A stretch of 64,000 nt of DNA from Altererythrobacter aquiaggeris. Lineage in GTDB: Bacteria > Pseudomonadota > Alphaproteobacteria > Sphingomonadales > Sphingomonadaceae. The stretch is taken from positions 1,860,001 to 1,924,000 of the forward strand of contig NZ_JBANRL010000001.1 in NCBI RefSeq assembly GCF_037154015.1, in the 5' to 3' direction. A program made the position numbers and the translations under genes. A model generated the notes under the pieces. It saw only the letters and a program-made list of their open reading frames with translations. It was not told the DNA's origin and did not search any database. Shown in pieces: positions 27,317-35,556 of this stretch (the stretch's first letter is position 1; each line of letters begins with the position of its first letter).

Positions 27317-28123
27317 ATGATGGCAAAAGGCGAACGCAAGCGCGCGCTAAGGGGCCGCGCAGGCCGTATGCAAGGCGGGCGCGGAAGCGGCAGGGCAAGC
27401 ACAGGCCAGGTGCGGCTGTGGGGCCGCCACGCAGTCGAGGCGGCACTGCGAAACCCGGACCGCAATCACCAAAAGCTGTGGGCAACCAAAGAAGGCATAG
27501 AATCGCTGGACGGCGAATTGCCTGAAGGGTTTCCGGTCGAATACGCCTCAGCGCCCGATCTCGGCCGCCTGGTGGCACGCGACGCGCCGCATCAGGGCCT
27601 GGTACTGGAATGCTCGCCGCTTGACGAAGTTCACCTGGAAGATGTTATGTCGGCCCAAGCCGGCCGTCCGCTGGTGGTGCTGGATCAGGTCACCGACCCG
27701 CATAATGTCGGCGCCATAATCCGGTCTGCCGCGGCGTTTGGGGCGGCTGCCGTAATCACGCAGGACAGGCACGCGCCGCCCGAATCCGGAACGTTGGCTA
27801 AATCTGCCTCGGGTGCGCTGGATACGGTGCCATGGGTGCGCGTGGTCAATCTGGCACGTGCGCTGGAAGATATTGCCAACGCCGGATATTGGCGGATCGG
27901 CCTGGCAGGTGAAGCCGAAGCCACATTATCCGAAGCGATGGCGGCAGGTCCGATTGCGCTGGTTCTGGGTGCCGAAGGGCCGGGAATGCGGGCGAATATT
28001 GCCTCGCACTGTGATGCGCTCGCCCGCCTCCCGATTTCCAGTGCCGTCGAAAGTCTGAACGTGTCGAACGCCGCCGCGGTGGCGCTCTATGCCGTGGCGA
28101 CCCGTTCCGGCGAACCCGCCTAG
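27317..28123 (+). CDS. rlmB: SpoU-family RNA 2'-O-methyltransferase (RlmB-like)
   Basis: 268 residues after choosing the ATG at 27317 (a second ATG follows at once; AGGA lies just upstream). The N-terminus is very basic, then a substrate-binding domain (VRLWGRHAVEAALRN) and the trefoil-knot SPOUT domain with VVLDQVTDPHNVGAIIRSA, LVLGAEGPGM and PISSAVESLNVSNAAAVALY. RlmB methylates the ribose of G2251 in 23S rRNA; the family also has close relatives acting elsewhere, so RlmB is the best but not the only match. Confidence 0.88.
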   Translation: MMAKGERKRALRGRAGRMQGGRGSGRASTGQVRLWGRHAVEAALRNPDRNHQKLWATKEGIESLDGELPEGFPVEYASAPDLGRLVARDAPHQGLVLECSPLDEVHLEDVMSAQAGRPLVVLDQVTDPHNVGAIIRSAAAFGAAAVITQDRHAPPESGTLAKSASGALDTVPWVRVVNLARALEDIANAGYWRIGLAGEAEATLSEAMAAGPIALVLGAEGPGMRANIASHCDALARLPISSAVESLNVSNAAAVALYAVATRSGEPA

Positions 28124-28146
28124 CGGGTGACACACCCCTTTGGAGC

Positions 28147-28184
28147 AAAAAGAAAACGCCGCACCCTGCGGTCAGGATGCGGCG
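28147..28184 (-). terminator. Intrinsic terminator after the HU gene
   Basis: Stem cgccgcaccctg/caggatgcggcg (28157-28184) with one C-A mismatch and a CGGT loop. The minus strand continues as TTTTCTTTTTG. It lies 28 bp past the HU stop, in the convergent gap with rlmB. Confidence 0.85.
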
Positions 28185-28212
28185 CCGGTAATCATGATTT
28201 ATCGGACATGCG

Positions 28213-28485
28213 TCAGTTGACGGCGTCTTTCAGGCCTTTGCCGGCCTTGAACTTTGGCTGGTTCGATGCCTTGATCGTCATGGGTTCGCCCGTCCGCGGG
28301 TTGCGGCCGGTCGATTCCTTGCGCCGCGCGACCGAGAATGTTCCGAATCCGACAAGGCGCACTTCGTCACCTTTCGAAAGCGATTTCTGGATCGAGCCAA
28401 ACACGCCCTCAACTGCGCCTGCGGCATCACTTTTGGACAGGCCGCTGGATTCAGCAACAGCACTGATCAGGTCGTTCTTGTTCAT
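28213..28485 (-). CDS. hupB: HU family DNA-binding protein
   Basis: 90-residue histone-like nucleoid protein. It starts MNKNDLISAVAESSGLSK and carries the DNA-bending arm GFGTFSVARRKESTGRNPRTGE with the intercalating proline in RNPRTG. HU dimers compact and bend DNA. The gene lies 232 bp downstream of lon on the same strand, an arrangement also found in E. coli (lon-hupB), but has its own terminator and probably its own promoter. Confidence 0.96.
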   Translation of the reverse strand: MNKNDLISAVAESSGLSKSDAAGAVEGVFGSIQKSLSKGDEVRLVGFGTFSVARRKESTGRNPRTGEPMTIKASNQPKFKAGKGLKDAVN

Positions 28486-28717
28486 TCGGGATCCCCCTGG
28501 AAAATAGAAATTTGAGAACTGCTGAAGGTGATCAGCAATGGGCTTTGAGTTGAAAGATATTTTCGGTGGCTGTCAAAGGCAAATCACCCAGAATCCCGTC
28601 ACTTCGTCGCTTTTGCAGGATTTTTTCGAATGCGAAGGGCCTCGCCAGCGGCAAACCGCCGGTCTCACCCGAATTTGATCGGCAAAGCCTGGTCCGATTC
28701 GCTGCGTTGCAGCAATA

Positions 28718-31108
28718 TCAATGGGATGTCGGAATGCCTCCGCCGTCGACGCCGCCATGTGACGGCTGGCTCGCCAGATCATCCGCCTCGGTCCACTCGA
28801 TCGGAGCCGGGATCGCCATAAGCGCGCGCGCCAGAACTTCATCGACATGGCCGACCGGGATAATTTCCAGCCCTGAGGTGACCTTATCCGGTATTTCAGC
28901 GAGATCCTTGACGTTATCTTCGGGGATGAGCACGGTTTTGATGCCGCCGCGAAGCGCCGCCAGCAGTTTCTCTTTAAGACCGCCGATCGGCAGGACGCGG
29001 CCGCGCAACGTGACCTCGCCCGTCATCGCCACATCCGGCCGGACGGCAATTCCGGTCAGCGTCGAGACGATTGACGTGACCATCCCGATACCCGCGCTCG
29101 GCCCGTCTTTTGGCACAGCCCCTTCGGGCAAATGGATATGGATGTTCTTGCGCTGGAAAATCGACGGCTTGATCCCGTAGGCGGGTGCCCTCGCCTTTAC
29201 AAAGCTGAACGCTGCCGCGATGCTTTCATTCATTACATCGCCCAATTTGCCGGTGGTTTTTATCTCACCCTTGCCCGGTGTCGTCACGCTTTCGATCGAC
29301 AGCAATTCACCGCCTACTTCGGTCCATGCAAGGCCGGTAACCAGACCGACCTCGGCCTCGTCTTCGCTCATGCCGTGTTTGAATTTGCGCACACCGGCGA
29401 AGTCGCCAAGATTGTCCGGCGTAACCGTGACGCTGGTCACTTCCTTCTCGAGAATTTTGCGCAGCGCCTTGCGCGCCAGCCGCGCAATTTCGCGTTCAAG
29501 TGTCCGGACCCCGGCCTCACGCGTGTAATAGCGGATAAGATCGCGCAAGGCGTCTTCGGTCAGTTCGAACTCGCCATCAGCCAGTCCGTGCGCTTCGATC
29601 TGCTTCGCGATCAGGTGACGCTTCGCAATTTCAACCTTTTCATCTTCGGTGTAACCTTCAAGCCTGATGATCTCCATCCGGTCGAGCAGCGGCTGCGGCA
29701 GATTGAGGCTGTTGGCGGTCGTCACGAACATGATGTCCGACAGATCGAGATCGAGTTCCAGATAGTGGTCCTGGAATTTCGAATTCTGTTCAGGGTCGAG
29801 CACCTCGAGCAGCGCCGATGCGGGGTCACCGCGAAAATCCTGTCCCAGCTTGTCGATCTCGTCGAGCAGGAACAGCGGATTGCTCTTCCCCGCCTTTTTC
29901 AGATTGGTTACGATCTTACCTGGCAACGAGCCGATATAGGTCCGGCGGTGTCCGCGGATTTCAGCCTCGTCACGCACGCCGCCCAGCGACTGGCGAATGA
30001 ACTCACGCCCGGTCGCGCGCGCAATCGATTTTCCCAGCGAGGTTTTGCCGACGCCCGGCGGGCCCACCAGGCACAAGATCGGGCCTTTGAGCTTGTTCGT
30101 CCGCGCCTGCACCGCGAGATATTCGATGATCCGGTCCTTGACCTTGTCGAGCGCGTAGTGATCTTCGTCGAGCACCTTTTGCGCTTCGCCAATGTCTTTC
30201 TTGACCTTGCTTTTCTTGCCCCATGGCAAACCCAGCAGAATGTCCAGATAGTTCCGGATAACGGTCGCCTCGGCGCTCATCGGCTGCATGGCCTTCAGCT
30301 TCTTCAGTTCGGCATTGGCCTTGTCCCTGGCTTCTTTCGACAGCTTCATCGTGTCGATTTTCTTTTGCAGCTCGCCCAGCTCGTCGCCGTCCTCACCCTC
30401 GCCGCCAAGCTCGGACTGGATCGCCTTCATCTGTTCGTTCAGATAATATTCGCGCTGGGTCTTTTCCATCTGGCGCTTTACCCGGCCGCGAATTTTGCGC
30501 TCAACCTGCAGGACGGACAATTCGCCTTCCATAAAGGAAAAAACCATTTCGAGCCGTTTGAGTGGATCGCTCTCGGTCAGCAGCGCCTGTTTGTCGGTAA
30601 CCTTGGCGTTGATCGACGCGGCAATCGCATCGGCCAGTTGTCCGGCATCATCGATATCGCCCAGATCGGACACTGCATCATCGCCGACTTTCTTGTTCAG
30701 CTTCGCGTATTCACCGAACTGGCTGACCACCGTCCGCATCATTGCGGTGACTTCGCTGCCACCCGCGGTCTCGGGCTCCGGGATATCGACCTGCGCGACA
30801 TCGAAACCGCCTTCTTCGCGCAGCGATTCGAGCGTGGCGCGCTGCGTCCCTTCGACCAGCACACGCACGGTACCATCGGGCAATTTGAGCAACTGCAAAA
30901 CCTGTGCGACAACGCCGACATCGTATAAATCGTCGCGTTCGGGATCATCGCAGCCGGGATCAAGCTGCGAAAGAAGGAATATATCCTTGCTCGATTGCAT
31001 CGCCGATTCCAGCGCGGCCACCGATTTATCCCGGCCCACGAAAAGCGGTACGACCATGCCCGGAAACACGACGATGTCACGCAAGGGAAGAAGAGGGAAA
31101 AGTTTCAT
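28718..31108 (-). CDS. lon: ATP-dependent protease Lon
   Basis: 796-residue LonA. The N-terminal LON domain starts [16 protein letters not shown], the AAA+ module contains Walker [14 protein letters not shown] and the DEIDKLG Walker B, and the protease domain has the catalytic serine in [11 protein letters not shown] with the lysine further on in [17 protein letters not shown]. Lon degrades misfolded and regulatory proteins. I chose the ATG at 31108; the open frame extends but loses similarity. A candidate heat-shock promoter lies about 80 bp upstream. Confidence 0.97.
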   Translation of the reverse strand: MKLFPLLPLRDIVVFPGMVVPLFVGRDKSVAALESAMQSSKDIFLLSQLDPGCDDPERDDLYDVGVVAQVLQLLKLPDGTVRVLVEGTQRATLESLREEGGFDVAQVDIPEPETAGGSEVTAMMRTVVSQFGEYAKLNKKVGDDAVSDLGDIDDAGQLADAIAASINAKVTDKQALLTESDPLKRLEMVFSFMEGELSVLQVERKIRGRVKRQMEKTQREYYLNEQMKAIQSELGGEGEDGDELGELQKKIDTMKLSKEARDKANAELKKLKAMQPMSAEATVIRNYLDILLGLPWGKKSKVKKDIGEAQKVLDEDHYALDKVKDRIIEYLAVQARTNKLKGPILCLVGPPGVGKTSLGKSIARATGREFIRQSLGGVRDEAEIRGHRRTYIGSLPGKIVTNLKKAGKSNPLFLLDEIDKLGQDFRGDPASALLEVLDPEQNSKFQDHYLELDLDLSDIMFVTTANSLNLPQPLLDRMEIIRLEGYTEDEKVEIAKRHLIAKQIEAHGLADGEFELTEDALRDLIRYYTREAGVRTLEREIARLARKALRKILEKEVTSVTVTPDNLGDFAGVRKFKHGMSEDEAEVGLVTGLAWTEVGGELLSIESVTTPGKGEIKTTGKLGDVMNESIAAAFSFVKARAPAYGIKPSIFQRKNIHIHLPEGAVPKDGPSAGIGMVTSIVSTLTGIAVRPDVAMTGEVTLRGRVLPIGGLKEKLLAALRGGIKTVLIPEDNVKDLAEIPDKVTSGLEIIPVGHVDEVLARALMAIPAPIEWTEADDLASQPSHGGVDGGGIPTSH

Positions 31109-31448
31109 TTCAGGCAGTCCATATATCAAGGCGCGGTTCGTGGGGACGCAGCGCGCGGGCGCGCATCGGCGCGTGGTTGACTTCCGATATGGGTAGCCGG
31201 CGCCATCGCCGCAAGCGGGCATCGTGCTTAACTGTGGAAGGGACAGGGCTGCGGAAAGGAATGGGCTGCCGGAGGGACAGCGCTTTGCAGCGGGTGCAAA
31301 CTGCGCGCGGATACATTAGAGATACAGCCGATCTTCGAATGATTGGTGGCCCGGAACAGGAACTGCCATTAGGATCGTCAGTTGCTTCATCAAATGCGCG
31401 AACGGGAAACTGCGCGCCGCACACTTCGCCCCATAACGGAACCAGACC
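31109..31448. other. Intergenic region between lon and the MipA-like gene
   Basis: 340 bp between divergent genes. The left part holds the lon leader and a heat-shock-like promoter candidate. The right part presumably holds the promoter for the outer membrane protein gene, but I cannot pick hexamers there with confidence. No coding frame is convincing. Confidence 0.5.
31187..31215 (-). promoter_or_regulatory. Candidate sigma-32 (RpoH) promoter for lon
   Basis: On the minus strand CTTGCGG is followed 15 bp later by CCCATAT, resembling the RpoH consensus (CTTGAAA, then CCCCATNT, 11-16 bp apart). The predicted start would give a leader of about 70 nt. lon is a classic heat-shock gene, which supports but does not prove the assignment. 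Confidence 0.4.
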
Positions 31449-32255
31449 ATGATCAACCGTACCGCCGCTACTTTTTTTGCCTCCGCTTGTGCCGCCGCTG
31501 TGCTCGCAATTCCGGTGGGCGCATCGGCGCAGGATCAAGACCGGGGGGAAAAACGTACGCGGATCGCGATCGGTCCGCAATTCGTGCCCAGCTATCCCGG
31601 CTCCGACAAGACATCGATCAGACCGTTGATGGACATCTCGCGTGCGAGAGATGGGGAGGAATTCACGTTTGAAGCACCGGATGAAAGCTTTGGTTTTGCA
31701 ATCTTCAGAAACGATGGGCTGTCAATTGGCCCATCGCTGGGACTGGAGGGCAAGCGATCTTCTGCCGATGTCGGCGGCGCACTTCCTGAAGTCGATTTCA
31801 CATTCGAAGTCGGCGGATTTGTCCAGTACGAGGCGGGCGAAAATCTGCGCCTGCGCGCCGAGGTACGGCGCGGCGTAAACGGGCATGACGGATTGATTGG
31901 TGTCGTCGGGGCCGACTTTGTTGCGCGGGACGGCGACAATCAGGTTTTCTCGATCGGCCCGCGCGTGACATTTTCGGGCGAAAACTATCAAAACGCCTAT
32001 TTTGGCGTGTTACCGCAGGACGCGGGCCCATCGGGCCTGGCCGCTTATGACGCTGGCGGCGGGTTGCAAGCGGTTGGCGCGACAGCGGGTTACATTCGCC
32101 AGTTTACACCGCGCTGGGGCATCATGGGTTATGCCAAATATGACCGGTTGGTTGGCGATCCCGCCGATTCGCCGGTTGTCAGTGCATTTGGTTCGCGCGA
32201 TCAATTCGCGGGCGGAATAGCACTGAGCTACACCTTCGGGCGCGGCGTAGACTGA
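31449..32255 (+). CDS. MipA/OmpV family outer membrane protein
   Basis: 268 residues with a signal peptide (cleavage near GASAQ) and an antiparallel beta-barrel typical of MipA/OmpV. The start of the mature protein has the family pattern IAIGPQFVPSYPGSD, and the protein ends GGIALSYTFGRGVD. E. coli MipA scaffolds murein synthase; most relatives have unknown roles. The C-terminus lacks a terminal aromatic residue, having Asp instead. No partner gene is adjacent. Confidence 0.82.
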   Translation: MINRTAATFFASACAAAVLAIPVGASAQDQDRGEKRTRIAIGPQFVPSYPGSDKTSIRPLMDISRARDGEEFTFEAPDESFGFAIFRNDGLSIGPSLGLEGKRSSADVGGALPEVDFTFEVGGFVQYEAGENLRLRAEVRRGVNGHDGLIGVVGADFVARDGDNQVFSIGPRVTFSGENYQNAYFGVLPQDAGPSGLAAYDAGGGLQAVGATAGYIRQFTPRWGIMGYAKYDRLVGDPADSPVVSAFGSRDQFAGGIALSYTFGRGVD

Positions 32256-32303
32256 GGCGCCAACCGCTGCGCTGCACCATGCGCCCGGTACCGCGCGGCG
32301 GTT

Positions 32304-32897
32304 TTATCGTCCGGTCTTTTCGCCAAACAGTTTCTGAAGCTGTTCAAACGACCATTTGTTGCCGACCTCGAAAAACGCGATCAGTTTGAGCGATTCTTCG
32401 TCCGAGCCGTATCCGATGCCATGCACGGTGACGCGCGTGCTTTCGTCAGATAGGGATTCGAACTCGAAAACCGAAGTGAGACGGTCCATCGTTGCGCGCG
32501 GCGCAAAGCCTGCCGGCGCCTGGACATTTTTCAGAACAAGCAATCGTTCCGGCACAAATGCGATGATCTGGTTTTTGATATTGGACGGATCGCCCACGCT
32601 GAATTCAGGGCCATAACTGCTTTCCATCATCCCGCCGATTCGCAAATCAATCGCGACATGCGGCACCGCCCAGGCGGAATAACCCTCCTCGGTCACGAAT
32701 GCAGCCCAGACCTCTGCGAGAGGAGCGGCGATAACAGCCGTCTGGCGCAGCGTTTTCTGGTCACCGTCCTCGATCACTTCCATTTCAACCTCTGCGTCAT
32801 CCGCATGGGCGGGAGACGCACAAAGCAATGTCGCCGCGAAGACGGCTGAAAAAACCGGTGCGGCCTTTCTGCCGATAAATTCAGAAAAGTTTGCCAT
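32304..32897 (-). CDS. Secreted SRPBCC (AHSA1/START-like) domain protein
   Basis: 197 residues with a signal peptide (cleavage near SPAHA) and a single START-like domain: IAAPLAEVWAAFVTEEGYSAW at the start and a final amphipathic helix ending the hydrophobic pocket. Such domains bind hydrophobic ligands; an exported version is less common than the cytoplasmic one. The specific ligand is unknown. It sits downstream of ybaB by 21 bp on the same strand and may be cotranscribed with dnaX-ybaB. Confidence 0.78.
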   Translation of the reverse strand: MANFSEFIGRKAAPVFSAVFAATLLCASPAHADDAEVEMEVIEDGDQKTLRQTAVIAAPLAEVWAAFVTEEGYSAWAVPHVAIDLRIGGMMESSYGPEFSVGDPSNIKNQIIAFVPERLLVLKNVQAPAGFAPRATMDRLTSVFEFESLSDESTRVTVHGIGYGSDEESLKLIAFFEVGNKWSFEQLQKLFGEKTGR

Positions 32898-32918
32898 ATT
32901 GTCCTCCCCGTCGCAGTT

Positions 32919-33260
32919 TTATTCCATTCCGGGCAATTTGAACCCCGGCGGCAGGCCCATGCCGCCCTGAACTTTCTGCATTTCCTCGTTCGATACACGG
33001 TCGGCCTTGTCGCGTGCGTCGTTAAATGCGGCGGTGACAAGGTCTTCGACCATTTGCTTTTCTTCAGGCTTCATCAGGCTTTCGTCAATCGTCACCGAAA
33101 GAATGCGGCCCTTCGCGGTGCAGCGAATTTTTACAAGCCCGCCTCCCGACTGGCCCTCAACCTCGATCGAATCGAGCTTCGCCTGTGTTTCGCCCATTTG
33201 TTTCTGGATCGTCTCGGCAGCCTTTTGCGCGGCCTGGATCATTTCTTCCATCGATTTCAT
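32919..33260 (-). CDS. YbaB/EbfC family nucleoid-associated protein
   Basis: 113-residue DNA-binding protein that dimerises as a tweezer-like fold. Features are the N-terminal amphipathic helix (MKSMEEMIQAAQKAAETIQK), GGLVKIRCTAKGRILSVTID and the ELVTAAFNDA-like helix. It lies immediately after dnaX, the standard dnaX-ybaB-recR order, but recR is not present downstream here. I chose the ATG at 33260; the upstream codons overlap the dnaX end. Confidence 0.93.
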   Translation of the reverse strand: MKSMEEMIQAAQKAAETIQKQMGETQAKLDSIEVEGQSGGGLVKIRCTAKGRILSVTIDESLMKPEEKQMVEDLVTAAFNDARDKADRVSNEEMQKVQGGMGLPPGFKLPGME

Positions 33261-33285
33261 ATCGGATACCTTATGCTGGTCCGCC

Positions 33286-35037
33286 TCAGGCGGATTTGCT
33301 CCACGGCGGGCTGTTATCTGTCCAACCGGCGCGACTGTCTTCATCGATCAGCCTGGCCGCGGGGAATGCGGCCATCGCGGCGGCCACTAGCGGATCATTT
33401 TTTATACGTTCGGCGGTCGCTGCATGTTCCCGGGCCTGTTGTTCGACCAGCGTGGGCTCTCCGCCGCCGTCGCCCTGCGTCACCTGCCATTTCCCGCCCG
33501 TCAGATCGTTCAGCGCATCGCGCAATTCGGCGGTAAAATTATCGGAGAATCCATCGGCCAGCGAATAGATCAACCGGCCGCTTTCGACCGTAATTGGCCG
33601 GACCTGCATCCGCAGACGCGAACCCAGACCGAGATATTTATGTTCGACCTTTTCCACCAGCGCGCGCCAGTCCAGCGTTTGCGGCGCGGGGGAGGATTCT
33701 GCCCCTTCGCCTGCGGACACTGCAGCCGCGGGCGCGGCGTTTGCCAGCATTTCCTCGAGCTTTTTCACCAATCCGCCGGGATCGGGCAAATCCAAGGCGT
33801 GCAGCACGCGCAGCAAGGCCATTTGCGCCGAGACCAGTGGATCGGGCGCGCCGCGCACTTCCTCATGCCCCTTCATCAGGAGCTGCCAGAGCCGGTGCAA
33901 CTGGCTGGCCGTCAGCTTATCGGCCCATAGCCGGACCGCGTCACGTTCATCCTGTGTCGGCGCATCGGGTTCGCTTGCGCCAACCTGCGTGACGGTAATC
34001 TTGTGCACCAGATCCATCACCCCGCGCATAAGCGCCAGCGGTTCGACCCCGAGCGAGTATTGCGTATCTATTTCTGCCAGCAGCGCCTGCGCGTCGCCTT
34101 CCAGCATCGCGGTCAGCAAACGCCGCTGTCCGCCCTTGTCTGCAAGGCCGAGCATATCGCGGACCCGGTCGGCGAGCACAGTGCCGTCACCGCCAAGATC
34201 GGCATGGGCAATGGCCTGATCGAGAATTGAAAGGCCGTCACGCACCGACCCTTCGGCCGCATTGGCAATCATCGCCAGCGCCTCGTCCTCCGCCGCCACG
34301 CCTTCCTTCCGGCAGATCATCGCAAAGTGATCTGCCAGCATCGGCGCGGTAATCCGGCGCAGGTCGAAACGCTGTGTCCGGCTGAGAACGGTAACCGGCA
34401 ATTTATCAACTTCAGTGGTCGCGAACAGGAACTTCACATGCGCAGGCGGTTCCTCAAGTGTCTTAAGCAAAGCATTGAAGGCATTACGCGAAAGCATATG
34501 GACTTCATCGATGATATAAATCTTGTAGCGCGCCGACACCGCGGCATAACGCACCGCTTCGATAATCTCGCGCACATCATCCACGCCGGTATGGCTGGCG
34601 GCGTCCATCTCGATCACATCGATATGCCGGCCCTCGGCGATCGCCACACAGGGCTCGCATTGGCCGCAGGGATCGATGGTCGGGCCGCCCTGCCCGTCAG
34701 GCCCGATGCAGTTGAGCGCCTTGGCAATCAGCCGCGCGGTCGAAGTCTTGCCGACACCGCGCACCCCGGTCATCAAAAACGCGTGCGCCAGCCGGTCACG
34801 CTTGATCGCATTGCCCAGCGTGCGGACCATCGGTTCCTGCCCGATCAGCTCGCTGAAGGTCTGCGGCCGGTATTTGCGCGCCAGCACCCTGTATGGCTGC
34901 GCGGCATCGGTCGGTTCAGCTTTCGGCGCTGCCGCAGCAGACGCTTCACCGGCACCGAACAAAGCCGACTGGCCAGCCGCCTCCAGCTCTTCAGCCGAGG
35001 CAGTTTCAATCGGTTCGGGTGTGTCGGATTCGCTCAT
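33286..35037 (-). CDS. dnaX: DNA polymerase III subunit gamma/tau
   Basis: 583-residue clamp-loader ATPase. An acidic/Ala-rich N-terminal extension (about 45 residues) precedes the core YRVLARKYRPQTFSELIGQE, Walker A GVRGVGKTSTARL, the zinc cysteines in DPCGQCEPC, DEVHMLSRNAFNALLKTLEEPP and the sensor motif. Domain III and a C-terminal tau-like region follow. I see no poly-A slippery heptamer of the E. coli type, so separate gamma production by frameshifting is not evident. Downstream are ybaB and a secreted SRPBCC gene; the 4.5S RNA gene lies upstream. Confidence 0.96.
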   Translation of the reverse strand: MSESDTPEPIETASAEELEAAGQSALFGAGEASAAAAPKAEPTDAAQPYRVLARKYRPQTFSELIGQEPMVRTLGNAIKRDRLAHAFLMTGVRGVGKTSTARLIAKALNCIGPDGQGGPTIDPCGQCEPCVAIAEGRHIDVIEMDAASHTGVDDVREIIEAVRYAAVSARYKIYIIDEVHMLSRNAFNALLKTLEEPPAHVKFLFATTEVDKLPVTVLSRTQRFDLRRITAPMLADHFAMICRKEGVAAEDEALAMIANAAEGSVRDGLSILDQAIAHADLGGDGTVLADRVRDMLGLADKGGQRRLLTAMLEGDAQALLAEIDTQYSLGVEPLALMRGVMDLVHKITVTQVGASEPDAPTQDERDAVRLWADKLTASQLHRLWQLLMKGHEEVRGAPDPLVSAQMALLRVLHALDLPDPGGLVKKLEEMLANAAPAAAVSAGEGAESSPAPQTLDWRALVEKVEHKYLGLGSRLRMQVRPITVESGRLIYSLADGFSDNFTAELRDALNDLTGGKWQVTQGDGGGEPTLVEQQAREHAATAERIKNDPLVAAAMAAFPAARLIDEDSRAGWTDNSPPWSKSA

Positions 35038-35113
35038 CGCCGGTCAGGGTAGGGAATGGCGCGCGCCTTGTCAGCGGCAAAACCGGCGGCAAATCAAATT
35101 TGGCGGTGAATAA

Positions 35114-35200
35114 GGAGCCGAGCGACCCGCCGCAATCCGGGATGGCTGCTTCCTTCCGGACCTGACCAGGTTAACGAACGCAAACGTCCACCCGACTCCC
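35114..35200 (-). ncRNA. ffs: Signal recognition particle 4.5S RNA
   Basis: The minus strand contains the SRP apical loop almost identical to E. coli: ACCTGGTCAGGTCC followed by GGAAGGAAGCAGCC, the Ffh-binding symmetric and asymmetric loops. The flanks GGAGTCGGGTGG and the 3' GGTCGCTCGGCTCC pair into the long helix with some G-U pairs. Ends are approximate to within about 5 nt. The position between dnaX and an NDUFS4-like gene is seen in other alphaproteobacteria. Confidence 0.95.
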
Positions 35201-35261
35201 GGGCGGGCATATGGCGATTGCAGTGCAGCTTGGCAAGTTCCCAAGCAGTGCGGACAGCGAA

Positions 35262-35540
35262 CTACCTGAAATTGTCGGCGTAGGCCTGAAGTTTGAGCGT
35301 CTTTTGCGGGGTCGGTATGACGCGCGCAGCAATGCCGTATTTTTCGGCATAGGCACGCGCAGCGTCAGCGTTTGCAAAATTCAGGCTGACCTGCGCCTGC
35401 GTATCGCCGCTGCCCGCCCAGCCCATCAACGGATCGGGTTTTTTCGCTTCTGATGCTTCGAATTCAAGCACCCATTCATCGGTCCGGGCTCTGCCCGATT
35501 GCATGGCGCTTTGCGGGCGTTGGAAAATACGTGCTGACAT
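35262..35540 (-). CDS. NDUFS4-like complex I accessory subunit (ETC_C1_NDUFS4)
   Basis: 92 residues matching the 18-kDa/AQDQ accessory subunit of NADH dehydrogenase in pattern: MSARIFQRPQSAMQSGRART at the start, WVLEFEASE, PLMGWAGSGD and FANADAARAYAEKYG. In mitochondria and alphaproteobacteria such as Paracoccus the homolog joins the hydrophilic arm of complex I. The core nuo operon is elsewhere. It lies alone between the 4.5S RNA and hrpB. Confidence 0.9.
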   Translation of the reverse strand: MSARIFQRPQSAMQSGRARTDEWVLEFEASEAKKPDPLMGWAGSGDTQAQVSLNFANADAARAYAEKYGIAARVIPTPQKTLKLQAYADNFR

Positions 35541-35556
35541 GGCCTGAGCCTTTAGG

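Noticed and set aside
29132-30928. 598-codon open frame on the plus strand
   Set aside because: It is antisense to lon throughout, in GC-rich DNA where opposite frames stay open. The protein shows no recognisable motifs and lon is certain.
33286-35037. Programmed frameshift in dnaX to make gamma
   Set aside because: I found no A-AAA-AAG-type slippery heptamer with a downstream stop, so there is no sequence support.
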